NCBI GenBank assembly: GCA_030832825.1
Contig: JAURIJ010000007.1
Coordinates: 1-64,000, forward strand
Direction: 5' to 3'
DNA length: 64,000 nucleotides
Source of the DNA: Gammaproteobacteria bacterium
Lineage (GTDB): Bacteria > Pseudomonadota > Gammaproteobacteria > Pseudomonadales > Pseudohongiellaceae
Positions 1-9,554 of this stretch are shown here, one piece after another; the first letter of the stretch is position 1; every line of letters begins with the position of its first letter. The position numbers and the translations under genes are program-made. A model generated the notes under the pieces. It saw only the letters and a program-made list of their open reading frames with translations, had not been told where the DNA came from and searched no databases.

Positions 1-699
1 CACCGGCCCGAGAAGAAGAACGCCCTCACCCGCGCCATGTATCAGACGCTGGCTGAGGCCCTGCGCCGTGCCGACACCGACCCGGCCGTGCGCGTCATCC
101 TGCTGCACGGCGAGCCCGAATGCTTCACCAGTGGCAATGACGTGAATGACTTCCTGGAAGAAGACGAGCACACCACGGAGCGTCCTGCCGTGCAGTTTCT
201 CAAGGCCATCGCCCATGTGCGCAAACCCCTGGTGGCGGCGGTGAACGGGCTGGCGGTGGGCATCGGCACCACGCTGCTGCTGCACTGCGACCTGGTCTAC
301 GCCGCCGAGGACGCCTGGCTGCAGCTGCCCTTCACGCGTCTGGGGCTGTGCCCGGAAGCGGCGTCCAGCCTGCTGGTGCCACAACTGATGGGCCATCAGC
401 GCGCGGCGGAACTGTTGCTGCTGGGGGAGCGTTTCAGTGCAGGGAAGGCGCGGGAGTACGGTCTGGTGAACGAAGTGCTTCCGGCGGCGCAGGTGCTGCC
501 CCACGCACTCGCCAAGGCACAGGCGTTGGCGGCCCTGCCCCCCGAGGCGGTGCAGACGTCCAAGCACCTGCTCAAGCGCAGCCAGCAGGCCGGCATCGAC
601 GACATCATGGCGCTGGAATTGGTGAACTTCACACGATTGCTGCGCAGCCCTGAGGCCAGAGCCATCATGCAGGCGTTCCTGCAGCGTCGACGGGGGTGA
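1..699 (+). CDS. Enoyl-CoA hydratase/isomerase family protein (5' truncated by window edge)
   Basis: Frame stays open to base 1 (HRPEKKNALTRAMYQTL...); crotonase features such as 'NALTRAMY', 'CFTSGNDVNDF' and 'KPLVAAVNGLAVGIGTTLLLHCDLVYA'. Confidence 0.9.
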   Translation, partial: HRPEKKNALTRAMYQTLAEALRRADTDPAVRVILLHGEPECFTSGNDVNDFLEEDEHTTERPAVQFLKAIAHVRKPLVAAVNGLAVGIGTTLLLHCDLVYAAEDAWLQLPFTRLGLCPEAASSLLVPQLMGHQRAAELLLLGERFSAGKAREYGLVNEVLPAAQVLPHALAKAQALAALPPEAVQTSKHLLKRSQQAGIDDIMALELVNFTRLLRSPEARAIMQAFLQRRRG

Positions 700-718
700 G
701 TGAAAGAGAAGTTGAGCT

Positions 719-747
719 GGGTTCGCCTGCAAGCAGGCTCCAACAGG
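719..747 (-). repeat. REP-like palindromic element, intergenic
   Basis: Minus strand TGTTGGAGCCTGCTTGCAGGCGAACC; palindrome GCCTGC-AA-GCAGGC; nearly identical to 14138..14163. Confidence 0.6.
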
Positions 748-754
748 CCCGCTG

Positions 755-1516
755 CTAGAGACGCTCCAGCAGATAATCCCGCGCCAGATTGATCTTGCGC
801 GCCAGATAATCCGAGCCGCCACGATCCGGATGCATCTTCTGCATCAGACGGCGATGCGCCTGCACCACCTCGTCCCGCGTCGCCCCTTTATGCAGCCCCA
901 GGATCTCCAGCGCTTCCGTCTCGCTCATGGCCGACTCCGTCGCCGGGGGCGCCGCGTGCGCCTGCTGAGAGGAGAACGCCTGACCGCTGCGCCAGTCCGG
1001 GTACACCCGGTCCATATAGGCTTCCAGAATCTGCAACGAATCAGCGTCCTGCAGACACTCCTGCGCCAGCGCCAGCAATTGCTCCATGTTCAACGCCGAC
1101 AGGCGCCGTCCGCTGAAGCTGCCCTCCAGCACTTCGCCGTCCATGTCGCCGGTGGCGTGCTGCAGCTGCATGAGCAGAAAGCGCGTGCGAATGCTGGAAC
1201 TGTCGCTGGCCCCGGCGCTGCCGTAGGCGCTCTTCGCTGTGCGGCTGCGCAACATCTGCCACAGGGGCAGCAGGCGGATCAGCAGGTGCAGATTGCGCAG
1301 CAGGAAGGTGGCCGCCACCATCACGGGCGCGATGATGAACGTGGGCGAGAGACGCCCGAGCAGGATCAGCACCACGATCACGGTGAGCATGCTGGCGAGC
1401 ACCAGCAGCAGATTGAACTGACGCTGATTCAGCGAATACTTGATGGCGAGCTTGCGCAGTCCGATATAGCCCAGCACGGGAATCAGCAGGATCAGCAGAT
1501 AGCGCAGCAGAATCAT
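755..1516 (-). CDS. Membrane-anchored DnaJ-domain protein
   Basis: N-terminal TM segments; C-terminal J-domain 'EALEILGLHKGATRDEVVQAHRRLMQKMHPDRGGSDYLARKINLARDYLL' with HPD motif. Confidence 0.85.
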   Translation of the reverse strand: MILLRYLLILLIPVLGYIGLRKLAIKYSLNQRQFNLLLVLASMLTVIVVLILLGRLSPTFIIAPVMVAATFLLRNLHLLIRLLPLWQMLRSRTAKSAYGSAGASDSSSIRTRFLLMQLQHATGDMDGEVLEGSFSGRRLSALNMEQLLALAQECLQDADSLQILEAYMDRVYPDWRSGQAFSSQQAHAAPPATESAMSETEALEILGLHKGATRDEVVQAHRRLMQKMHPDRGGSDYLARKINLARDYLLERL

Positions 1517-1550
1517 TGTTCCAGTCTCCGGCAGCCGGCTGCGCGTGCTG

Positions 1551-2264
1551 TCATGGGCGCATCTGCTGGGTCAAGCGCTGCACGGCAGGGCTGGCCTTGG
1601 CACTGAACGGCGCCAGTGCCTGACGTCCGCCGCTGGCATAGACCGCCACCGCGCGCAGCAGCTCGCGCAACTGTGCCGCGCTGGCGCCATCAAAGGGCGA
1701 CCAGGCACCTCCCGACAGCTTCGCGATGCTCTGGAAGGTCTGCTGCGCACGCGCATCGGCGCCTTCCTGAAACACGAACACCGGCACGTTCAGCAGGCCC
1801 AGCTGCCCGGCCAGCTGACACAGCACATCGGCGTTCTCTTCCATCGCATCGCCGACATAGACCACGCAGTGAATGCGCTGGGCCTTGTTCTCGGCCAGCG
1901 CATGACGCAGCACGCGCTCGATCTGCGTGGTGCCGGCACGGCAGCCGATGCCGGTCATCAGGCCGAGCAGCGCGGCGGCATCCCGGCACCAGGGCGTCTT
2001 GTAGAATTCGGCGAAGCCGCGGAAATAGGTGAGCTGGATCTGCAGCCCACCCTGAGAACGTGCGGCCAGGAACATCTCGGCCTGCAGCTGGGTGGCCTGG
2101 TCCCAGGTCTGCTCGCGACTGCCGGTGGCATCCAAGGCAAACAGAAGGCGTCCAGCCCCTTCCCCTTTCGCCACGGCAGGCAGGCTCGCCACTTTCTGCA
2201 GGAATGCACTGACTTCGCTGCGGGCGGCAACGCGAGTGGGGAGGTCTTTCGGGGAATCGGACAT
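1551..2264 (-). CDS. VWA-like domain protein
   Basis: 'GRLLFALDATGSREQTWD' MIDAS-like motif; start at MSDSPKDL within the longer ORF. Confidence 0.7.
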   Translation of the reverse strand: MSDSPKDLPTRVAARSEVSAFLQKVASLPAVAKGEGAGRLLFALDATGSREQTWDQATQLQAEMFLAARSQGGLQIQLTYFRGFAEFYKTPWCRDAAALLGLMTGIGCRAGTTQIERVLRHALAENKAQRIHCVVYVGDAMEENADVLCQLAGQLGLLNVPVFVFQEGADARAQQTFQSIAKLSGGAWSPFDGASAAQLRELLRAVAVYASGGRQALAPFSAKASPAVQRLTQQMRP

Positions 2265-2312
2265 GGCAGCGGCCTCGCGGAACGACTCATGCAAGCCTGA
2301 AGCAGGAAACCC

Positions 2313-2397
2313 TGGTGCGGACGGAGAGACTCGAACTCTCACACCTTTCGGCGCTGGAACCTAAATCCAGTGTGTCTACCAATTCCACCACATCCGC
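2313..2397 (-). tRNA. tRNA-Leu (anticodon TAG), CCA encoded
   Basis: Minus strand GCGGATG...CTGGA-TTTAGGT-TCCAG...GTTCGAGTC...CGTCCGCACCA; acceptor and anticodon stems pair, and a long variable arm is present. Confidence 0.95.
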
Positions 2398-2410
2398 GGG
2401 CGGGTTTCGC

Positions 2411-3205
2411 TCAGGGTGCGGCGCGCGCACCACCTTGCAGGTTCTCGATGTTCTGTTGCAGGCGACCCAGCGTCTGATTGACCTGCAGACGGTAGGCATC
2501 GATGGATTCGACGGCTTCCTCCAGGTTGACCATGCGGTCCTGCAGGCCCACCAGGGTGCTGTCGCCGTTGTTGAGGCTGGCGCGGATGTTGGCCATGTCC
2601 TGCGCCACGTTCTGCACGCTGCGCAGGGTGGTGTTGATGCCGGCGAGGCTGGTGTTGATCTGTTCCAGGTCGGCCTTCACGCTGTTGACCTCGCCCAGCG
2701 TGGCCTGATTCTGCTCGGTATTGTTGGCGATCATCTGCGCCAGAGTCTCGGTGGTCTCGGTGTGGCCCTTGCTGGCCTCCTCGAGCACGGTCAGCTTGCC
2801 GGTCAACTCGTTCACCGAGTTGTTGGTGGCGTTGCGGGCGGCCCACAGCTTGTCGATCTCGGAGAAATTGAAGTCCAGACGCTCGATCACATTGGCCGTG
2901 GTTTCCTCGGCGGAATCCCCCACCAGGGCCAGGCGGCTCTCGAGGTCCTCGATGCGGCGATTGGTCTGCTCCATGGTGCGCAGGTTCTCGGCATAGGCCT
3001 GATAGCCCAGCCAGGCGCCCCCACCAATGGAGGCCGTGAGCAGGAACAGCATGATGCGCACCGGCCAGGTGCTCACCTTGATGACCTCGCCATAACTGGG
3101 AGTGGACTGGATGTCGGAGCCCTTGCGGGCAGACTGGCGCTCGACCACGTCTTCGGGCGCGAGCACCAGCGAGGGAATGTCTTTGAAATCGTCGTTGTCT
3201 TTCAT
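2411..3205 (-). CDS. Single-TM coiled-coil protein, function unknown
   Basis: Acidic N-terminus, TM 'VRIMLFLLTASIGGGAWLGYQAYA', then long heptad-rich region. Confidence 0.7.
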   Translation of the reverse strand: MKDNDDFKDIPSLVLAPEDVVERQSARKGSDIQSTPSYGEVIKVSTWPVRIMLFLLTASIGGGAWLGYQAYAENLRTMEQTNRRIEDLESRLALVGDSAEETTANVIERLDFNFSEIDKLWAARNATNNSVNELTGKLTVLEEASKGHTETTETLAQMIANNTEQNQATLGEVNSVKADLEQINTSLAGINTTLRSVQNVAQDMANIRASLNNGDSTLVGLQDRMVNLEEAVESIDAYRLQVNQTLGRLQQNIENLQGGARAAP

Positions 3206-3406
3206 GGCGGCATTATCCTGCAAGTGGCTTCGACGGGTCTACCGGAACCTTGACCCAAGGGGCGCTTTCCTTGAATTGGACGGCACACTGAATTAAGCTC
3301 GCCGACTCTTTCCCAGGCACGATCCAGCACCGAAAACTGCGGCAAATCTTAGCCGTGGATGCCGGAAAAGCAAGATTTTTCAATGCATAAACCAACCGAG
3401 GTCACC

Positions 3407-4000
3407 ATGAAACTTGAACTCCCCGCACTTCCCTATGCGACCAATGCGCTTGAGCCCCACATGTCTGCCCAGACCTTCAGCTTCCACCACGCCAAACATC
3501 ACAACGCCTATGTCGTGAAGGGCAACGAGCTGCTGGAAGGCGCCGGCATCGAAGCCGACACGCTCGAAGACCTGGTCAAGGCAGCGGCCAAGCTGGGCGG
3601 CGCCCTCTTCAACAACGTGGGCCAGTGCTACAACCACGAGTTCTTCTGGAAGAGCATGAAGCCGAACGGCGGTGGCGCTCCCACTGGCGCGATTGCCGCG
3701 AAGATCGAGGCCGACTTCGGCAGCTATGACAACTTCAAGAAGGAATTCGTGGCCGGCGGCGTGGGCCAGTTCGGCAGCGGCTGGGTGTGGCTGGTGGTGG
3801 ACGGCGGCAAGCTGAAGATCGCCAAGTCTGCCAATGCCGAGACGCCGCTGACCAGCGGTGCCACCCCGATCATCGTTTGCGATGTGTGGGAACACGCCTA
3901 CTACATCGACTTCCAGAACCGTCGCCCGGACTTCCTGGCCTGCTTCGTGGACAACCTGCTGAACTGGGACTTCGCCAACGCGAACCTGGCCAAGGCCTGA
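3407..4000 (+). CDS. sodB: Superoxide dismutase (Fe type)
   Basis: 'MKLELPALPYATNALEPHMSAQTFSFHHAKHHNAYV' and 'CDVWEHAYYIDFQNRRPDFL'. Confidence 0.95.
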   Translation: MKLELPALPYATNALEPHMSAQTFSFHHAKHHNAYVVKGNELLEGAGIEADTLEDLVKAAAKLGGALFNNVGQCYNHEFFWKSMKPNGGGAPTGAIAAKIEADFGSYDNFKKEFVAGGVGQFGSGWVWLVVDGGKLKIAKSANAETPLTSGATPIIVCDVWEHAYYIDFQNRRPDFLACFVDNLLNWDFANANLAKA

Positions 4001-4006
4001 TGAATG

Positions 4007-4037
4007 GGGGTCAGAGACACCTCGTGCCTCTGACCCC
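4007..4037. terminator. Hairpin between convergent sodB and DUF3817 gene
   Basis: GGGGTCAGAG-N11-CTCTGACCCC, perfect 10-bp stem; no strong U tract. Confidence 0.5.
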
Positions 4038-4048
4038 GGTTTCCCGAT

Positions 4049-4339
4049 TCACACCAGCCCGCGCCGCCTGAACCACACCTCCAGCGGCCACGTCACCAGC
4101 GGCGGAATAGCCGCCAGCACTGCCAGCGCGGTCGCCCACCAGGGCCAGCGCAGTCGAATCCCCGCCACGATCGCCGTGAAGAAATACACGATGAATGCTC
4201 CGCCATGCAGGCGGCCGAACAGCCACACCCCGAGATCGGTCACGGCCAGCACATGTTCCAGGAACATGCCGACGAGCAGGCCCGCCCAGGTGAAGGCTTC
4301 GAGGCGGGCGATGAGGATGAAGAAACGGGAAAGGCTCAT
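4049..4339 (-). CDS. DUF3817-like small membrane protein
   Basis: 'FILIARLEAFTWAGLLVGMFLEH...GRLHGGAFIVYF' pattern. Confidence 0.8.
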   Translation of the reverse strand: MSLSRFFILIARLEAFTWAGLLVGMFLEHVLAVTDLGVWLFGRLHGGAFIVYFFTAIVAGIRLRWPWWATALAVLAAIPPLVTWPLEVWFRRRGLV

Positions 4340-4342
4340 GCG

Positions 4343-5794
4343 TTACTCCAGACTCTCCTTCGCCTCCAGCCGCTTCTCCCAGTACTCGGCGTCCTTGATG
4401 CCCAGCGCATGCGGGTTGAACACCGGGTCCACGCCCAGCGCCTTCTGCGCCTCGTAGTCGTCCAGACAGGCGAAGGCCGGCTTGCGCAGCAGCAGAATGG
4501 CGGCGATGTTGAGCCAGGCCATCAGGCCCACGCCGATGTCGCCCAGGCCCCAGGCCAGTTCGGCCGTGCGCAGGGTGCCGTAGACCACGGCGCCGATCAC
4601 CGCGAACTTCAGCAGCAGGCTCAGCCACGGACGGGCCACAGAGCGGTTGATGTAACTGACATTGGTTTCAGCGATGTAGTAATAGGCCAGCACGGTGGTG
4701 AAGGCGAAGAAGAACAGCGCCAGGGCCACGAAGATGTTGCCGAAACCCGGCATCAGTGTCTCCATGGCCTGCTGCACGTAACCCGCGCCGGCACCCACCC
4801 CCGCCATGCCGGTGTAGAGGGCGCTGCCGTCGGGCCCTTCCACGTTGTAGAGCCCCAGGATCAGCAGCATGAAGCCCGTGGCCGAGCAGATGAAGAGCGT
4901 GTCCACGTACACGGAAAAGGCCTGCACCAGACCCTGCTTGGCGGGGTGGCTGACCGAGGCGGCCGAGGACGCGTGGGGAGCAGTGCCCTGCCCCGCCTCG
5001 TTGGAGTACACACCGCGGCGCACGCCCCACATGATCGCCAGGCCCAGGATGGCCCCGAAGGCGGAATCGAAGCCCAGCGCGCTGCTGAGGATCAGCCACA
5101 ACATGGCCGGCACTCGGTCGATGTTGATCAGGATGATGAACAGCGCCACGCCGATGTAGGCGATGGCCATGAAGGGCACCGCGGCCGAGGCGAAATTGGC
5201 GATGCGGGTGAGTCCGCCGAAGATGATGAAAGCGACCAGCAGGGCCAGACCGGCGGCCGTGATGCGGGTGTCGAGCCCGAAGGCGGTCTGCAGGCTGCCG
5301 GCGATGGCATTGGCCTGCACGCCCGGCAGCAGCAGGCCGCACGACAGAATGGTCACGAAGGCGAACACCCAGGCATAGCGCTTCATGCCCAGCCCTTTCT
5401 CGATGTAGAAGGCCGGCCCGCCTCGGTATTCGTCGTTGATCTTTTCCTTGTAGACCTGGCCGAGGGTGGATTCCACGAAGGCGGAGCTGGCGCCGAGGAA
5501 GGCGACCACCCACATCCAGAACAGGGCGCCCGGGCCGCCGAAGGTGATGGCGGTGGCGACGCCGGCGATGTTGCCGGTGCCCACGCGCCCGGCCAGGGTC
5601 ATGCTCAGCGCCTGGAAGGGTGAGATGCCTGTCTCCGACACCTTGCCCTGGAAGATCAGCCGGATCATCTCGCGGAAATGCCGCAGCTGCAGGAAGCGGG
5701 TGCGCACCGAGAAATACAGCCCCGCGCCCAGACACAGAAACACCAGGGCCGGGCTCCACACCACGGCATTCACAACAGTCACGAATTCATTCAT
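4343..5794 (-). CDS. Alanine/glycine:cation symporter (AGCS) family
   Basis: 'FQALSMTLAGRVGTGNIAGVATAITFGGPGALFWMW' and 'GVRRGVYSNEAGQGTAPHASSAA'. Confidence 0.95.
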   Translation of the reverse strand: MNEFVTVVNAVVWSPALVFLCLGAGLYFSVRTRFLQLRHFREMIRLIFQGKVSETGISPFQALSMTLAGRVGTGNIAGVATAITFGGPGALFWMWVVAFLGASSAFVESTLGQVYKEKINDEYRGGPAFYIEKGLGMKRYAWVFAFVTILSCGLLLPGVQANAIAGSLQTAFGLDTRITAAGLALLVAFIIFGGLTRIANFASAAVPFMAIAYIGVALFIILINIDRVPAMLWLILSSALGFDSAFGAILGLAIMWGVRRGVYSNEAGQGTAPHASSAASVSHPAKQGLVQAFSVYVDTLFICSATGFMLLILGLYNVEGPDGSALYTGMAGVGAGAGYVQQAMETLMPGFGNIFVALALFFFAFTTVLAYYYIAETNVSYINRSVARPWLSLLLKFAVIGAVVYGTLRTAELAWGLGDIGVGLMAWLNIAAILLLRKPAFACLDDYEAQKALGVDPVFNPHALGIKDAEYWEKRLEAKESLE

Positions 5795-5862
5795 GGGACA
5801 CATCCAGGCCAGGTCGCAAAGCCCGGAGAGTACCACAAGATGCGGGGGGAGCCAGCCCGGCG

Positions 5863-6792
5863 CTACTGCGCACTTTCCAGCCTGAACAGCAGCTGCTGCG
5901 CGTCCACCAGCACGAAGCGCACATTGCGATAGGCCACGGCGCCGTTGATGCGCAGCTCGGGCAGGGTCAGGCGACCCGTGGTGCTGTCGAAACTGCCCAT
6001 GCCGGCCACGGCCTGCTCCAGGTTGAACACCGAGGCGGCATCCAGCTGGATCTCGATGGCCGGAGTCTCACGCACCAGACGGAAGGCGCCCTGGATCAGC
6101 CCCAGCTCGCCCGCATTGATGCGGGCATGCAGCGTGGCCGTGGCGCCGTCGAACACGATGGGGTGACCGCTGGTGGTGCCCAGCACGCGCATGTTCAGGC
6201 TGACGAGATGGCGATTGAGCAGGGTGCCTCCGGCATAGTCGATCACGGGGAACGGGTCCTGCAGTTCCTGCAGCAGCCTCACCGCTGACAGGCCGGCAAT
6301 CCTGTCCACCACTTGCATGCCGTTGCCCAGCACGCGGCCGAACACGGCATACCCGCCATTGGTGGTGTTGAGCACGGGATTGTCCTGCAGATTGATGAAC
6401 CACTGACTGGTGGCGCTGTTGGGATCGCCGGCCAGCTTGGCCATCGCCAGCGTGCCGCGTCGATTGGGGGCGGCCGACTTGAATTCATTCAGGATGGGCG
6501 GGGTCGTGGTCAGGGGATAGAAGGTCTGCTGCGCCTCGTTGAAGTTCAGCCAGCCACCCTGGATGACAAAGCCCGGCACCAGGCGGTGCACCACTGTGCC
6601 GTTGTAGACGCCCTTGTTCAAGTAGGCCAGGAAATTGGCGACGGTGACGGGAGCGGTGTCATCCAGCAGCTCGATGTCGAAGTCGCCCAGCGCAGTGCTC
6701 ACGCGCACCACGGTGCCGGCCAGCACGGGCAGCGGGGCCAGGAGCAGCAGACACAGGAACAGACGGAACAAGGCAGAAACAGAGGCAGACAT
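5863..6792 (-). CDS. Peptidylprolyl isomerase, cyclophilin type, exported
   Basis: Signal peptide; 'TVANFLAYLNKGVYNGTVVHRLVPGFVIQGG', 'NRRGTLAMAKLAGDPNSATSQWFINLQDN'. Confidence 0.9.
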   Translation of the reverse strand: MSASVSALFRLFLCLLLLAPLPVLAGTVVRVSTALGDFDIELLDDTAPVTVANFLAYLNKGVYNGTVVHRLVPGFVIQGGWLNFNEAQQTFYPLTTTPPILNEFKSAAPNRRGTLAMAKLAGDPNSATSQWFINLQDNPVLNTTNGGYAVFGRVLGNGMQVVDRIAGLSAVRLLQELQDPFPVIDYAGGTLLNRHLVSLNMRVLGTTSGHPIVFDGATATLHARINAGELGLIQGAFRLVRETPAIEIQLDAASVFNLEQAVAGMGSFDSTTGRLTLPELRINGAVAYRNVRFVLVDAQQLLFRLESAQ

Positions 6793-6847
6793 GGCGCGGA
6801 TTCCCCGGACGTTTGGACGAAGGCGCATTCTGCGGGTGTTGACGGGC

Positions 6848-6877
6848 AAAAAAAACCCCGCCGGAGCGGGGTTTTTT
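6848..6877 (-). terminator. Rho-independent terminator downstream of groEL
   Basis: AAAAAACCCCGC-CGGA-GCGGGGTTTTTT, GC stem flanked by A/T tracts. Confidence 0.85.
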
Positions 6878-6883
6878 GAGGGG

Positions 6884-6903
6884 TGTGGGAGCAAGCTCCC
6901 ACA
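6884..6903. repeat. Short palindrome resembling a REP half-element
   Basis: TGTGGGAGC-AA-GCTCCCACA, 9-bp perfect arms. Confidence 0.45.
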
Positions 6904-6908
6904 AGGGC

Positions 6909-8573
<1,665 letters not shown>

Positions 8574-8614
8574 TCAGAATGAGGTGGAAACAAGCAGAGG
8601 GTCAGAGCGCCGAA

Positions 8615-8905
8615 TCAGGCCTCGATGACACCGTAGATTTCGTTTTCACTGAGGATGAGCAGTTCTTCTCCGTTGATCTTGATGGTGTTGCTGGCGTATT
8701 TGCCGAAGACCACGGTGTCACCCACCTTCACGTCCACCGGACGCTTGTCGCCGTTGTCCATGATCCGGCCTGGGCCAACCGCCAGGACTTCCCCCTGAGC
8801 GGGCTTTTCAGCTGCAGAACCGGGCAGCACGATCCCTCCGGCTGACTTGGTCTCCTCTTCCTTGCGTCGGACGACGACTCGGTCTTGCAATGGTCTGATT
8901 TTCAT
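8615..8905 (-). CDS. groES: Co-chaperonin GroES
   Basis: '[35 protein letters not shown]'. Confidence 0.99.
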   Translation of the reverse strand: MKIRPLQDRVVVRRKEEETKSAGGIVLPGSAAEKPAQGEVLAVGPGRIMDNGDKRPVDVKVGDTVVFGKYASNTIKINGEELLILSENEIYGVIEA

Positions 8906-8985
8906 TCGGTTTTGTCTCCTGAATCAGTGTCGTTGAATGCATGCACACACGCCCTGCGGCAGGGCGCTGCGCGGTGGTGCTCTAG

Positions 8986-9012
8986 AAATGGGGGGCTGAC
9001 AGAGCTTTTCAA
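8986..9012 (-). promoter_or_regulatory. sigma32 (RpoH)-type heat-shock promoter for groES-groEL
   Basis: Minus strand TTGAAA-N13-CCCCATTT, matching the cTTGAAA/CCCCATnT consensus and spacing. Confidence 0.8.
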
Positions 9013-9032
9013 TGGCAATGGGGAAAAAAACT

Positions 9033-9554
9033 TTACTTTTTTTCCGGATCGTCGGGCAGGGCCGTGCGCGGATCGGATTCGCGCCGGAACTCTCCGTCGA
9101 TGATGTCGCCCCCGGCGTCACGCCCGAAGGGGTCCGGGCGCTGGTCGAAGGGCCCTCCGGCACCAAAGCCGGACTGGGCGTGGAAACTGCTGCCGCTGAC
9201 GATGAAGTGGCTGGAGCGCAGGATGCGGCGGGCGATCGCGCCGCGAATGCCCGGGGTGAGCAGCAGCACCCCGGCGGTGTCGGTGATGAAGCCGGGCGCC
9301 AGCAACAGCGCACCGGCAAAGGCCACCAGCATGCCCTCGACGATTTCCTGGGCCGGCAGCTGCCCGGCCCGCAGCCGATCCTGAAAGCGCAGCAGCGTGT
9401 TCAGCCCCTGGCGCTTCAGCAGATTGATGCCGACGAAGGCGGTAAGCAGCACCAGGCCGATGGTGGGCAGCGCCCCGATGCGCTGGCTGACTTCCAGCAG
9501 GATCAGGATCTCCACGAAGGGCACCACGATGAAAGCCAGCAGCGGGAATCTCAT
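9033..9554 (-). CDS. fxsA: FxsA family membrane protein
   Basis: 'MRFPLLAFIVVPFVEILILLEVSQRIGALPTIGLVLLTAFVGINLLKRQG'; start overlaps ampG stop by 4 nt. Confidence 0.9.
   Translation of the reverse strand: MRFPLLAFIVVPFVEILILLEVSQRIGALPTIGLVLLTAFVGINLLKRQGLNTLLRFQDRLRAGQLPAQEIVEGMLVAFAGALLLAPGFITDTAGVLLLTPGIRGAIARRILRSSHFIVSGSSFHAQSGFGAGGPFDQRPDPFGRDAGGDIIDGEFRRESDPRTALPDDPEKK

Noticed and set aside
2313-2397. tRNA-Leu as a possible integration site
   Set aside because: No integrase, direct repeat of the tRNA 3' end or foreign gene cargo nearby.
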